A DNA stretch of 64,000 bases from Dactylis glomerata (GCA_007115705.1 QXEO01000532.1:229098-293097), one strand, 5' to 3'. Positions 9,248-22,710 are shown, counted from the stretch's first letter. Numbers and translations are program-made. The notes: generated by a model from the sequence alone, not told the origin.

Positions 9248-11970
9248 ATGGCTCCAAAAATGCGAGGCCACACTGGAGGCAATCTGCCCCCACCCCCTAA
9301 GCCCAGCATGGAGCAACTGTTGCTTCTCATGCTTGAAGATCGCGAAGCCGCTCGCGCCGAGCATCAAGCCAACCTTGCCACTCTTTAGCACCTCGCACAA
9401 ATTGCCACCAACCACAACGACCATGGTGGCAATGACGACAACGAGCCCCGCAACAAGCTTAGGGACTTCCAGAACTCCAACCCTCCGACCTTTGCCAAGT
9501 CCACCGAACCCCTGGACACCGATGACTGGCTCCGCACCATCGAAAACAAGCTAGAATATGCCGGAGTTGGGAAGAATGAGAAGGTGCTCTATGCCACTCA
9601 CTTCCTAGCTGGAGCAGCGGGTGCATGGTGGGAAAATGTCCATGCCATGCAGCCCGAAGGACAAGTGATGACTTGGGATGCTTTCAAGGCCAAGTTTCGC
9701 AAAGCCCACATTCCCACCGGACTCATCAAGATCATGCGCGACAAGTTCCTCAACCTCAAGCAAGGTGGGATGAGTGTCACCGAGTACCTCGACAAGTTCA
9801 CTACCTGGGGAAGATACGCCCCTAATGACATCGACACTAATGAGAAGAAGAGAGAGCGCATCCTGAATGGACTTTAGGAGGAGCTGCAAACCTATCTGGT
9901 AGCCGTCCCATACAATGACCTGGAAGCCATGGTGGATGCTGCTATCATGGTGGAAGACAAGCACAAAGCTGCCTGTGAAAGCCGCAAGAGAAGGATGATG
10001 AGTCAGGGTGGACCAAGCAACCAAAGGTCCCGCAGCATGCCCCCATCTAGGCATGTGCCACCACCATAGAGGTTTGCCTCTCAAGCCCCCAGGCCTAACA
10101 ATCCCAACCGCTAGTATTCCAGCAACCATCCTGCAAGCGGAACTCCTTAGGAGGGAACCATAACACCTTCAACCCCATCAACCGCAGCCAAGGAAGTGGC
10201 TGCTACACTTGTGGCCGGCCTAGACACTTCTCTAAGGAGTGTCCCCAGAAGAAGCCATCTGCGCCGAGCCTCAGCGCGCCGAGGCCCAATCCGGGTCAAG
10301 GCCGTGGACCCCCTGGAAGGAACCCGAAAACTCAAGTCAATGTTGCCCGAGGCCGCCTGAACCATGTCAATGCAGCTGAAGCAGAGGAAGCACCCGATGT
10401 CGTGCTTGGTACGTTTCTCGTCAACTCTGTGCCTGTAAAAAAAATTATTTGATTCTGGTGCATCCCATTCTTTTGTCACGGAGAGCTTTGTGGAAAAGGG
10501 TAATCTGAAACCTAGTTGCCTAGATAGGCTTATGATAGTACAAATACTCGGGTCGGTCGCCAGAACCAAACTATGCTGCCGTAATGTCCCAGTAGAGCTC
10601 CATGGAGTGCATTTCCAAGCGGATCTGATTATCTTAGGCACAAAGGTTTTGGATGTGGTACTTGGAATGGACTGGATGTCCAAGTACCAGGGTCATATAG
10701 ATTGCGCTCGGAAAGCTATAACCGTGACCAGCAGTGATGGAGTTTAGATTGAGCACATCGCAACCATGCCATCCCGCAAAGCTTACTATAAGAAGTCTGT
10801 CACTGGGCCGACTCTTGACCAAGTTCCAGTGGTATGCGAATACCCCGATGTCTTCCTTGAGGAGCTGCCAGGTATGCCCCCTAACCGGGATATCGAGTTC
10901 ATAATTGAGTTGATTCCCGAAACAGCTCCCATTGCTCAAAGACCTTACCGTATGAACCCCCAAGAGCTCGAGGAGTTAAAGAAGCAACTCGCTGATATGC
11001 TCAGCAAAGGCCTTATCCGTCCCAGCGCTTCACCTTGGGGATCGCCTGTTCTCTTTGTGGACAAGCGAGACAGTACCATACGACTGTGTGTGGACTACCG
11101 TAAACTAAATGAGGTGACCATCAAGAATAAATACCCACTCCCAAAGATTGAAGACCTATTTGATCAGCTGAATGGAGCTAAGGTGTTCTCCAAGATTGAT
11201 CTCCGCACTGGATATCATCAGCTGAAGGTCCGAGAGTCCGACATTCCCAAGACCGCCTTCACCACTCGCTACGGCCTATTCGAGTACACAGTCATGTCCT
11301 TCGGCCTAACCAATGCCCCTGCCTATTTCATGAATCTCATGAATAAGGTATTCATGAAGTTCCTGGACAAATTTGTGGTGGTCTTCATCGATGACATCTT
11401 GGTCTATTGCAAGACTGAGGAAGAGCACGCAGAGCATCTGCGGCTAGTATTGGGAACCCTGCGCAAGCACTAGCTTTACGCCAAATTCAGCAAGTGTGAG
11501 TTTTGGCTAAAAGAAGTTGGATTTCTAGGCCATGTTATCTCAGCCGGTGGAGTATCCGTGGACCCCTTGAAAATCACCTCTATCCTGGAAAGAAAAGCCC
11601 CGACCAACCCCGCCGAAGTCCAAGCATTTCTTGGGCTAGCCGGATATTACCAGAAGTTTCTAGCATCGCTCGCCCGTTGACCCAGCTACTCAAGAAGGAT
11701 AAGAAGTTTGAGTGGACTGCAAAGTGCGAGGAGAGTTTCCAAGAACTCAAGAAGCGACTCGTGTCAGCTCCTATCCTAACCATGCCCGATATTACCAAGA
11801 GCTTCGATGTCTACTGCGACGCCTCCAAGCTTGGGCTTGGAAGTGTCTTGATGCAAGATGGCAAGGTTATCGCCTACCTATCCCGTCAGCTTCGCCCTCA
11901 TGAGTTGAACTATCCTACCCGTGACCTAGAGCTTGCCGTTGTTTTCCATGCCCTCAAAACTTGGCGACAC
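9248..11970 (+). pseudogene. gag-pol of element A, first part (gag, protease, RT, start of RNase H)
   Basis: Gag starts at ATG 9248 (MAPKMRGHTGG). The gag core includes AGAAGAWWENVHAMQPEG near 9610-9660. A CCHC zinc knuckle (CYTCGRPRHFSKEC) is at about 10200-10240, the protease motif LFDSGASHSF near 10450, and RT blocks follow (LCVDYRKLNEVT near 11087; FIDDILVY catalytic block near 11386-11410). RNase H begins (DVYCDASKLGLG, about 11806) and is cut at 11970 by element B; the rest resumes at 26984. Damage: in-frame stops at 9386, 9875, 10067, 10112, 10745 and 11471, a one-base loss near 10143 compensated before about 10450, and a small deletion near 11665 in the RT/RNase H connection. Several stops are CAG-to-TAG changes. 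Non-functional. Confidence 0.9.
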
Positions 11971-12255
11971 TATGGGGACCCCAGCTTACCACCCAAGATT
12001 CCCGTTATGCATACAATTCACGATCCCAGGAAGACCATCGTGAATCCACATAACAGAGTTGGCATTACAGAGTACATCATCCATTACATAACGAATTCAT
12101 AAAGTCTTACATATGGCCGCTTGGCCGAATTTAAATGCCTCGCAGGGCAAGTTCAACTGACACACTAATGCTTAGCAAACAGCGGCGGGATACATGTAGC
12201 GTAGATGACCCAAGTCAGACCTACTACCCTACAGGCGACTGACCGGGAAACGATC

Positions 12256-12354
12256 CTAATTTGCACCGGCGTCGTCGTAGTCTCCTCCGTCCTCCTCATA
12301 GTCATCATCATAGTCTGGCCAAGTTAATAGCCAGGGAAAAAGCTGTGAGTACAT
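12256..12354 (-). CDS. LTR acidic peptide frame, copy in the B 3' LTR
   Basis: A 32-codon open frame homologous to 7435-7533 (PWLLTWPDYDDDYEEDGGDY..., ending AGAN). Differences from the A copies are mainly Glu/Asp or Gly/Asp exchanges. An upstream in-frame ATG extends it by 14 codons, as in A. Confidence 0.35.
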   Translation of the reverse strand: MYSQLFPWLLTWPDYDDDYEEDGGDYDDAGAN

Positions 12355-15233
12355 TTTGAATTGTACTCGCAAACCATCTAAGAGAGAAGTATTCATATGC
12401 TATTTGGCTGTAGCAAAGGTTGGCTTGGCTTGAGGCTGTCAATGCTAGTAATTTTCTCATGTTGGTATAGCATGTCATACGACATCTCTATATCCTTATT
12501 AAAGAAGATACTTGTAAGACAAGTTTTTGTAAAAGCTCTAGGAAAGGGGGAAACTCCTTTATGCTTGCCAAAGGCAACCATGGTCAATCATACATGACCA
12601 TTCTTCTTCACCTCGGCAGTACCCTTCGAGTACTCTGACCCATTCCTGTGCCACGGCAGTACCCTCCAAGTACTCCGTCCGGTACAAACTCCATTTTTCC
12701 GAAAACATTTTGTAAAACCAAAACTCGACATAGGTTAAGTATGGCCATTCCAACCATCCATGACCGAGGACTCGGCTATTCGAATAGATTACACTCTGCA
12801 GAGGTTGTACACTTTACCCACACCATCCGATAAATCCACCGGGATGCCACCACGGACCATCATACACAAGTATGCGGGGTTCGGATAATTGGTCAAAGCC
12901 TTCCACCTATCCACCTAAGTACGGGTGCCTACCCGGTGGAGTTTACCTCCCCGGCACGCCCCGGCAGTACCTCCTTCAGAGTGTCACTCCAGCGCCACGG
13001 CGGGAGAACCCAAGTGTCTTCCAGGCGGGTAGCCTATTGGCGGGCCCGCTATACTATTGCCCACCACTTGCGACAACCCGGATTCCAGGGTCCTACAAAC
13101 CCTTATATAGTACGAGGCTCCCCGCACTAAAACAAATAGACTTCAAACTAGTCCCCGTCCCATACCGGGGTAATGTGGTTGCACGGGGGTAATTGGTTTG
13201 GCGAACACTTATACACAATGCCATTTTTCAGAAATCCACCAACTCCTTTATCTCCCATGTCCAACTCCATGTTTATAAAACCATTTGAAAACATCTCAAT
13301 GGAGTAGCAACTACTCCAAGGTTTTCGAAATCATTTTCGAAACCTTCCAGAGAGTGTTCCCAATCCTAGAGATTTTGGCTCCACTACAAGTTTTCCAAAG
13401 ACTTTGATGCTAATCATCAAGTCTCTAACAAGAGGGGTGTTAAATAGGTCACAAGAGGTGTCATCCCCATGGATGATATCAAGTCGACTTGTGGAGCTAA
13501 GTCGCCAACTATTGCTATCTAGAGATTAATAGCAATATAGAAAATCATGCATAATAGGAAAGCAGGAGTAAGCAATGCAAATAATAATAGGATTTAGGTA
13601 TGCAACAAGTAGATGGCTTGCCTTGGTTGGCTTGTCCCTGATCTCCTTCCTCTTGATAATCAAAGACCTCCCCTTCCTCTGCACACTCGTCGTTCGAATC
13701 TATCGCTAGAAAAGTGACAATAACACATAATGAGCACACATGCATACATGGTTCACACTCAATCATGCAACACCCAACTCAAGCATTGAGTATCAGAAAC
13801 AAACATGTTCAGATATCTGAACCAATAACATGTTCTACAAAGGAATCATTACCCAAATAAAAGCAATGCAAATATTAATGGCAAATAAACCCTAATCTCA
13901 AGCAAACAACTTCTAGGCATCCATATGCATCAAGACAAGGCAACCAGCATACATTCAGGTAACCAGCAATATTACAGAACCAACAAAATTGGAATCAAGT
14001 CAAAAGAGCAAAATATTGAATTACTATGAATTTCCTAGTTTCACTTAACACTAGAAAAGCATTTTATTTCCATAAAACTTTTTGTAACCACTAAAATTCT
14101 ACCAGAGGCATCCTTAGAAAGCTACAGTAATATAGAACACACCAGAGGTGGAATCACCTGAAAATATTTAACCTACTTCATACAATAAATAAAACAAGGC
14201 ACTTTTCCATTATCACTAAAATAATTAATATAGGAGATATAATACTCCTAAAATAGTAAATCCAATTCCTACAGCTTCACATAGCAACAGGGCATCTCTG
14301 AAAATTTGAATCAATCAATTTCAGCACATACAACTTCAGATTTGGATTTATGAAGATAAAACCCTAGAGCTACAACAAATAAATCACAGATAATTCCTAA
14401 TGCCCTAAAAATCATGCATGCAGTATATTCAGGTAGACAATAACATCAGGAACACATAGAAATTTGAATCACGAATTTTGGATTCATAGAAACATTTCTA
14501 TGCATTTTTGAATCTAGCAGGAGATTTCAAAATGGAATAACAGATTTTGAAAAAAAAATACAAAAACGGGCCAGATCCGCGGGGCTCGGCTAGATCTGAG
14601 CTGGGCCGGCCCGGTCCAGGGTTTGCGCGTGGGAGAGAGCAATTTCAAATCGCTGACGGACGGGCCCCGGCGGTCAGTGACTCGCTGATACCAAATTGGT
14701 ACCGGACATTGTGGTCCATCTGATTAGATCGAAGATCGACGGCGGAGGGCCGTCGTCTCCCTCACGTCGGGGCTGGGGGAAACCCTAGCCTTAGCTACTG
14801 GACGCTCCAGGTCGGGGCTCACCTAGGGGCATCGAAGGAGGCTGGGTGGCTGCAGGACGGCGGCGGTCACTCCGAAACTCCTCCGCGTCTAGATCCTGCA
14901 AGAAGAAGGGCTCGAGGTGGGGTGCACGGCCGTGCTCATCTGCGATAACCTTCGGGTTCCGTTGGAGATGGCGGCGTCCTTGCTCAGCCAGAGAGCGAAT
15001 GGGGTGCAGGGTTAGATCCAGGCCTAGCAGGGGAAGGGAACGGTGCAAGAGAAGAGCAGGGAGAGGTGGCCGACGTCGACCCACGGCTTCGCCGTCTACC
15101 CCTGCTCCGGCGAGGCTCCTCGGGCTCTGCTGCCCGGGGAGGTGACGGGCTTCGTCGGCTTGGCTCAGCGGTGAGAGGAGATGGGGTGAGGACGCAAATG
15201 AGCGGCAGGGGAGAGTTCCAGAGGGGGCGAGGG

Positions 15234-15242
15234 GTTTTATAG
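15234..15242 (-). promoter_or_regulatory. Candidate TATA box of the B 3' LTR
   Basis: CTATAAAAC on the - strand, with the same motif in the 5' LTR at 25690-25698. The surrounding sequence (GCCTATAAAACCCCTCG) differs from the element A promoter (CCATATAAAGCCC), in line with the diverged central LTR region. Confidence 0.5.
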
Positions 15243-16522
15243 GCAGAGGTGGGCTAGGTCTATGGTGCTCCAGGGTTGGAAACCATTGGGCATCGTGGGC
15301 GGCGGTCCGAGGCGGCGTTGTAGGTTGAGTCTAATGGTGTGGTCGTGGAGGCCGTGCGCTTGCTGCAACGGTCGGGGTAACGTGGTTTTCAGTCCGGGTA
15401 CGGTAGGTTTCGGTCGCGGCCAGGGCACGCTGGGGCTTGCACGTGCAGGGCGGGGTGCACACGACGTTGTACTCACGGTGCCGTGCAGGGTCGTGTGAGG
15501 CACGAGGGAAAAGGAGGCATGCGTGCTTCGGAATGTGACCGCCGTTCTCGGCATCCAGAACGTGCACGAGCAGGGTCAGAGCACGGCTGGAGGACGGTCT
15601 GCAGGCAGTGCGGGCGGCGGCCAGGGGTTGGGCAGTGAAGGCGGTGTGCAGGAGATGTCGTGGGCGAGGCAGCAGCAGGAGGCTTGCCTCCTACGCCTCA
15701 TTCCACTCGGGCGCGCTCTGGGGTGTTTCGGGGTTTCAGGAGAAGGTGAGGTAGGTCATGTTCGAGTAGGCATTGTTCGACGGTGGTGGTGGTGAGGTGC
15801 AGAAGTGGGCGGTGGCTCCATGCTGATTGGGGGTATAGGCTGGGTGTGGTGAGAGAGAGAGAAGAAAGAGAGAAGAGGGAGATCAAGGCAAGATTGCCTC
15901 AGGTCCCTCCCCTTCCTTGTTTCCATCGGCTAGAAGACAAAAGGAATAAGAGAGAGAGAGGTAGGGGGTGGCTGGCTAGGTCCTTCTCCTGGTCGGGTTG
16001 CAAAGAAAAGAGAGAAGAAAAGAGGAAAAGGAAGAAGAAAAGGGGCCATTTGGCCAAGATTCATCCGAATTTTGAAAATTCGAAAATGACCAAGGAGGTA
16101 GTGGTGGTTTGCTCAATTGTGTTCTATAAATGGTAGAAACCATTCTGCAAGTTTTCAGAATTTTTAAATAAGTGGAAAAGAGATTTTGGTGAAGTCCTAA
16201 TTATTGAATAAAGGTGCAAAAATAAAGTCTGAAATAAAGAGAGGAAAAGATTGTTGTTAACAAGCACACATCCTACTAGGTCAAGCTATAGCATAAAATC
16301 ATAGCACTCTCTCATGCACTCGTGCACATGATCAATTTGAAAATCTGAAAAGAAAAAGAAATTAACTAGCACACACACACATGCACATGAAATCATACCA
16401 TGCCCACAAAGAAAGATCACTACCTTAGCACACAAGCTCAATTGAAAGCAAGTTTTTATTTAACCCACTTTTTAATGCATGGAAGCTGATTTAAATCCAG
16501 GTTACAAAAAAAGGGTGTTATA

Positions 16523-16542
16523 GACCTTCCCCCCTTAAAAGA
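16523..16542 (-). promoter_or_regulatory. Polypurine tract of element B
   Basis: TTTTAAGGGGGGAAGG on the - strand directly before the 3' LTR. This is the expected plus-strand primer, matching the tract of element A at 28751-28771. Confidence 0.8.
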
Positions 16543-16564
16543 ATCTCGTCCCGAGATTCGGTAG

Positions 16565-19500
16565 CTAAGCGTGAAGCAGTTCGGGAAATTCTCGTTGGAG
16601 ATAATCCTCGCGTTCCCAAGTGGCCTCATTTTCGGTATGGTTACTCCATTGCACCTTGTACATTTTGATCTTGCGTCTACGGGTGAGACGGACATCTTCT
16701 TCAAGGATACGGATTGGTCTTTCTCGGTAGGTGAGGTCGTGGTTTAGGTCAATAGTGTTGTGGTCAATCTCCTTGAAGGTCTCAGGCTTACTGGGAACTT
16801 GTAGGCATTTGCGGAGTTGCGAGATATGAAAGACGTCATGGAACTCGGACAACTTCGCGGGCAGCTCCATCTTGTAGGACATCTCTCCGCGGCGCTCTAG
16901 GATCTTGAATGGGCCGATGTAGCGGGGTGCAAGCTTACCCTTAACATGGAAGCGTTGCATACCCTTGAGTGGTGTCACTCGAAGGTAGACAAAGTCTCCC
17001 ATATTGAAGGTAACAGGTCTTCTCTTGGAATCGGCATAACTCTTCTGCCTAGATTGGGCTGCTTTGAGGCGGTTGCGGATAAGCTGGACTTGTTCTTCAG
17101 CTTCCTTGATGATGTCGGGGCCAAAGATTTGACTCTCTCCTGTTTCCGACCAGTTGAGCGGGGTACGGCACTTGCATCCATAAAGGGCTTCGAAGGGGGC
17201 CATTTGCAGACTAGCTTGGTAGCTATTGTTATAGGAAAATTCAGCGAACGGCAAGCAGTCTTCCCACTTGGTTCCATAAGATAGAACACAAGCTCGCAGC
17301 ATGTCTTCAAGGATTTGATTTACTTGCTTAGTTTGACCTCCAGTCTGCGGGTGATAGGCTGTGCTGAAGGATAGCCTAGTGCCTAAAGCTTCTTGGAGTT
17401 TCGCCCAAAATCATGAAGTGAACTAGGGCCCTCAGTCGGAGACAATGGTCTTTGGGATGCCATGGAGGCTGACTATGTGTGAAAGGTACAATTCTGCCAG
17501 ATGGTTCCCATGGTCGGTGGTCTTGACTGGAATAAAGTGGGCAACTTTGGTGAGACGGTCCACAATAACCCATATAGAGTCATGTCCCCAATTCGATGTT
17601 GGTAGGCCAGTAATAAAGTCCATTCCGACTTCCTCCCACTTCCATAATGGTACCTTCAAGGGTTGTAATAATCCTGCGGGTCTTTGGTGCTCAGCTTTGA
17701 CGCGTTGGCAGACATCACACCGGGCGATGTAAAAGGCTATTTCCCTCTTCATACCGTGCCACCAAAACTGTTCCTTCAAGTCTTGGTACATTTTGGTGCC
17801 TCCGGGGTGGATCAAATACGGGGTGTCGTGGGCTTCCTTCAGAATAAGCTGCTTCAACTCCTCAATGTTCGGGACGCATAGGCGGTCATTATACCATAGC
17901 ACACCTTCCTGGTCAATTGAAAACCCAGGTACTTCCTCTCGTCCCATCCTACGTTTAATTCCTTCAGTACTCTCATGACCCTTCTGAGCTCCTTTAATTT
18001 GGTCGAAGAGAGTGGGTCGGACTTCAAGGTTTGCTAGGAAACTGTGGCTTACAAGCTCAAGTCCAAACTTCTCGAACTCCTCGCATAGGGTTGGTTGGCT
18101 GGTCTTCAGTAAGGCATTTAGAGAACAAGGCTCCCGGCTGAGGGCATCAGCGATCACATTCGCTTTACCAGGATGGTAATGAATGCCTAGGTCATAGTCT
18201 TTGATGAGTTCTATCCATCTCCTCTGTCTCATGTTCAACTCCTTCTGAGAGAAAATATACTTCAGGCTTCTGTGATCGGTGTAGATCTCACATCGGTTCC
18301 CCATAAGATAGTGTCGCCATGTCTTGAGGGCATGGACAACAGCGGCAAGCTCTAGGTCATGGGTGGGATAGTTCAACTCATGCGGGTGAAGCTGACGGGA
18401 TAGGTAGCCGATGACTTTGCCGTCCTACATCAAGACACTTCCAAGCCCAAGCTTGGAGGCATCGCAGTAGACATTGAAGCTCTTGGTAATATCGGGCATG
18501 GTTAGGATAGGAGCTGATACAAGTCGCTTCTTGAGTTCTTGGAAACTCTCCTAGCACTTCTCATTCCACTCAAACTTCTTCTCCTTCTTGAGTAGCTGGG
18601 TCAACGGGCGAGCAATACTAGAGAACTCTTCTACAAACTTCCGATAATATCCAGCTAGCCCAAGGAATGCTCGGACTTCGGTGCGGTTGGTCGGGGCTTT
18701 TCTCTCCAAGATAGAGGTGATTTTCGAAGGATCCACCGATACTCCACTGGCTGAGATAACGTGGCCTAGAAACCCAACTTCTTTCAGCCAAAATTCACAC
18801 TTGCTGAATTTGGCGTAAAGCTGGTGCTCGCGCAGGGTTCCCAGTACTAGCCGCAGATGCTCTGCGTGCTCTTCCTCGGTCCTGGAATAGACCAAAATGT
18901 CGTCAATGAATACCACCACAAACTTGTCAAGGAACTTCATGAACACCTTGTTCATGAGATTCATGAAATAGGTAGGGGCATTGGTTAGGCCAAAGGACAT
19001 GACCGTGTATTCAAATAGGCCGTAGCGTGTGGTGAAAGCAGTCTTGGGGATGTCAGACTCTTGGACTTTCAGCTAATGATATCCGGTGCGGAGATCAATC
19101 TTGGAGAACACCTTAGCTCCATTCAGCTAATCAAACAAGTCTTCAATCTTTGGGAGAGGGTATTTATTCTTGATGGTCACCTCATTCAGTTTACGGTAAT
19201 CCACACACAGGCGTATGGTATCGTCTCCCTTGTCCACAAAGAGAACAGGCGATCCCCATGGTGAAGCTCTGGGATGGATAAGGCCTTTGCTGAGCATATC
19301 AGCGAGCTGTTTCTTTAACTCCTTGAGTTCTTGGGGGTTCATACGGTAAGGTCTTTGAGCAATAGGAGCTGTTCCGGGAATCAACTCAATTATGAACTCG
19401 ATATCCCGGTCAGGGGGCATACCTGGCAGCTCCTCCGGAAAGACGTCGGGGTATTCGCACACCACCGGAACTTGGTCAAGGGTCGGCCCAGCGACAGACT

Positions 19501-21046
19501 TCTTATAGTAAGCTTTACGGGATGGCATGGTTGCGATGTGCTCAATCTGAAATCCATCACCACTGGTCACGGTTATAGCTTTTCGGGCGCAATCTATATG
19601 ACCCTGGTACTTGGACATCCAGTCCATTCCAAGTACCACATCCAGACCCTTTGTGCCTAGAATAATCAAGTCGGCTTGGAAGGATACCCCATGGATGACT
19701 ATGGGTACCCCTTCGCAGGTCAAGTGTGCCCTAACTTGGGAACCGGGAATTTGAACTATCATATTGCGGGCCATTTGGGACGCGGTCAACCCACCCTTGG
19801 TCACAAACCTCTCAGTAACAAAGGAATGCGAAGCCCCAGAATCAAACAACACTCTTGCGGGGACTGAGTTGATGAGAAACGTACCCAGAACAATGTCAGG
19901 TGCCTCAGCAGCTTCTTCAACGGTCACATGGTTCAGACGGCCTCGGGCATTGTTGGCTTGAGTCTTCGAGTTCCTCCCAGGGGGTCCACGGCCTTGACCC
20001 AGATTGGGTCGCGGCGCGCTGAGGCTCGGCGCAGATGGCTTCTTCAGGGGACACTCCTTAGAGAAGTGTCCAGGCTGGCCACAAGTGTAGCAGCCACTTC
20101 CTTGGCTGCGGTTGGCGGGGTTGAAAGTGTTGCAGTTGCCTCCAGAGAAGTTCCCGCTGGTAGGGCGGTTGCTGGAATACTGGCGGTTAGGGTTGTTGGG
20201 CCTGGGAGCTTGAGAGGTGAACCTCGGAGGGGGTGGCGAGGACCTTGATGGGGGCATACTACGGGACCTTTGGCTGCTTGGTCCTCCCTGACTCATCATC
20301 CTCCTCTTACGGCTTTCGCGGGCAGCTTTGTTCTTGTCCTCCACCATGATAGCAGCATCTACCAGAGCTTCCAGGTTGTTGTAAGGCACAGCGACCAGAT
20401 AGGGCTGCAGGTCTTCCTGAAGTCCATTCATGAAGCGTTCCCTCTTCTTCTCATTAGTGTATATGTCGTTAGGAGCGTACTTTCCCCAAGTAGTAAACTT
20501 GTCGAGGTACTCCGTAACACTCATCCCACCTTGCTTGAGGTTGAGGAAATTGTCGCGCATAATCTTGATAAGTCCGGTGGGAACGTGGGCTTTGCGGAAC
20601 TTGGCCTTGAAAGCATCCCAAGTCATCACCTGGCCTTCGGGCTGCATAGCTCGGATATTTTCCCACCATGCACCCGCTGCTCCAGCCAGGAAGTGAGTGG
20701 CGTAGAGCACCTTTTCATTCTTTCCAACTCCCGCATACTCGAGTTTGTTCTCGATAGTGCGGAGCTAGTCGTCGGTGTCAAGGGGTTCAGTGGACTTGGT
20801 GAAAGTTGGTGGGTTGGAGTTCTGGAAGTCCCTAAGCTTGCTGGGAGGCTCGTCATCGTCATTGCCACCACGGTTGTTGTGGTTGGTGGCAATCTGTGCG
20901 AGGTGCTGAAGAGTGGCAAGGTTGGCTAGACGCTCAGCACGAGCGGCTTCGCGGTCCTCTGGCATGAGCCGCATCAGCTGCTCCATGCTGGGCTCAGGTG
21001 GTGGGGGCGGATTGCCTCCAGTGTGGCCTCGCGTCTCCGGAGCCAT
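16565..21046 (-). pseudogene. gag-pol polyprotein of element B, one frame with eight premature stops and no frameshift
   Basis: From ATG at 21046 to the stop at 16565 the frame is continuous (1,493 codons). Order: gag (MAPETRGHTGG start, AGAAGAWWEN core near 20660), CCHC knuckle (CYTCGQPGHFSKEC, about 20100-20050), protease (LFDSGASHSF, about 19850), RT (LCVDYRKLNEVT; FIDDILVY near 18905), RNase H, integrase HHCC finger (IHPGG...CDVCQ, about 17810-17700) and DDE core, then a chromodomain-like end (YKVQWSNHTENEATWERE, about 16670-16610). In-frame stops lie at 20765, 19127, 19073, 18551, 18425, 17432, 17423 and 17411. All but 18551 fit C-to-T change on one strand. The third integrase catalytic residue (Glu) reads Lys at 17329-17331. 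Dead, but easily read. Confidence 0.93.
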
Positions 21047-21373
21047 TCTGGAGAGAAATAGGTTGTGTAAGACAATAAAACAATAGAACCGCAAATCATA
21101 TTTCAACACAAGGTAGGACCTCAACTCATGCATAACATGTCAACACAACATGGCATACATACCAACACTTCAACATCATACATGCACAAGCAAGTTCAGG
21201 CATACATATACACAAGCAAAAGGGTGTCGATAGCTCCAGGCACGCACATACCACATAGTCTCAAACAACACAAGTAGCAAATGGTTCCATACAGACCATG
21301 CAACAAGGATACGCAAAAGGGGATAAACTAACAACTACGCGCCGACCTACGTGAGGGGGATAGGGCGCTGGAC

Positions 21374-22172
21374 CTACTCGTCACCGTGGATGTGGGGGAC
21401 AACCTCGTCGGGGTCCTCCTCGCTGGGAGTCTCGGGAGCGTAGAAGTCCATGATAGCGTTGCGGTCATCACCGCTGTCGCTACCACGGTCGTCATCGTCA
21501 GTGCTCGCGGGCTCCTCGTCGAAGGCCTCCTGGTGGTCGTCGTCGCGGCTGAGTACCGCCTCGTTCTCCTTGCGGAGCTCGGCGGTCTCCTCCTCTAACT
21601 CAGACACGTGACTCTCAAGAGAGGCAAGCTGTTCCTCTTCGCGATCCTTGGCGAGAGAAGATGGCCGCCTGCAGATCCTCATGGAGGACAGCCAACTCCA
21701 AGCCACGCTCGTCGGCAACCATACAGACATGGTCTAGCTGCTCCTGGGAGTGGTGCAGCAGGACCTCCGTGTGGGTAAGGTGGCGGCTGAAGGGGGTCAG
21801 CAGAGGGGGCTCGATAGGAAAGCCCTCATCGTCGCACCTCCCGTAGTGCTCGTAGCGTGTACCCACCAGCTCAGCGGCGTGAAGTTGGACAAGGCGTGAG
21901 ATGGCGTGCTGCAGAACACGCATCACACCCTCGCCCCAGGTGCGCTCGATCACCTCGAAGGTGAACTCCTCAGACGTAGGCGGAACCTCCCTCTCACAGA
22001 CCTGGCAGACGACACGGTAAGCCAGTTCGTGGGTCCCCTCCTCGAAGAGGTGGTAGCCCCTCACCTTGGGACGCGGGCGCCCAAGGCGGGCTGCCAACTC
22101 CACTAGGTCGCGCTCGAACACCACGATCTCCTCATGTGTCCCAACCTGTCGGTGTGCCGTAGGAGCGTCCAT
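21374..22172 (-). pseudogene. Extra ORF upstream of gag in element B, frameshifted
   Basis: Starts at ATG 22172 (MDAPTAHRQVGTHEE) and matches the element A ORF at 8067-8921. It reads to about 21650, where a deletion of roughly 65-70 bp relative to A shifts the frame; the rest (EQLASLESHVSELEEET..., ending VVPHIHGDE) continues to 21374 in another frame. The Cys pair near the N-terminus (CQVCEREVPP), the coiled-coil stretch and the acidic tail are kept. The position A has as an internal stop (8328) is still a sense codon here (VLQHAISRLVQLHAAE), which shows that the full-length frame was the ancestral state. Confidence 0.6.
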
Positions 22173-22288
22173 CTACACAAGTTTTAGAGTAGACTTAATT
22201 AATGACTTACCCAGGTGTGCAAAATTTTAATACATAAGTAAAACTTGAATTAAGATGCAAGTAATTAAAGATGCTTAGAGAATAAGGG

Positions 22289-22338
22289 AAGAGATGAGAG
22301 CAATATATATTTACCTTAGATATATATAGCCATCTCTT
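22289..22338 (-). other. Conserved AU-rich leader hairpin of element B
   Basis: AAGAGATG (22289-22296) and CATCTCTT (22331-22338) pair around an AU-rich interior, as at 7901-7950 in element A. The spacing to the primer site is also similar (about 70-80 bases). Confidence 0.5.
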
Positions 22339-22408
22339 TTAATTTTAGAAAATAGTTTTTGGTCCGATCTAACGCCCGTGCTAAACTAGGGTCTCCTAAG
22401 GTCAGGAT

Positions 22409-22421
22409 GGCTCTGATACCA
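22409..22421 (-). promoter_or_regulatory. Primer binding site of element B (initiator Met-tRNA)
   Basis: TGGTATCAGAGCC on the - strand, four bases from the 5' LTR end at 22426. Confidence 0.9.
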
Positions 22422-22710
22422 ACTCTGTGGGGACCCCGGCTTACCACCCGGGATTCCCATTATGCATACAATTCACGATCCCAGGAAGACCGTCGTGAAT
22501 CCACATAGCAGAGTTGGCATTACAGAGTACATCATCCATTACATAACGAATTCATAAAGTCTTACATATGGCCGCTTGGCCAAATTTAAATGCCTCGCAG
22601 GGCAAGTTCAACTGACACACAAATGCTTAGCAAACAGCAGCGGGATACATGCAGCGTAGATGACCCAAGTCAGGCCTACTACCCTACAGGCGACTGACCG
22701 GGAAACGATC

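Larger units (their letters stand above)
11971..16522 (-). repeat. 3' LTR of element B
   Basis: Read on the - strand it starts TATAACACC (16522, a mutated TGTAACACC) and ends at 11971 with ...CCCCATA (mutated CACA). It pairs with 22426-26978. It contains the acidic peptide frame at 12354-12256, an acidic segment near 13610-13710 and purine/pyrimidine-rich tracts at 15850-16050. Confidence 0.92.

Noticed and set aside
14680..14705. TTGGTATCAG on the - strand within LTR B, resembling a Met-tRNA primer site
   Set aside because: Lies inside the LTR, not next to an LTR end; the true site is at 22409-22421.
14846..15145. 99-codon Arg-rich frame in LTR B, also at 25302-25601
   Set aside because: Antisense to the element, low complexity, in the GC-rich LTR centre; most likely compositional.
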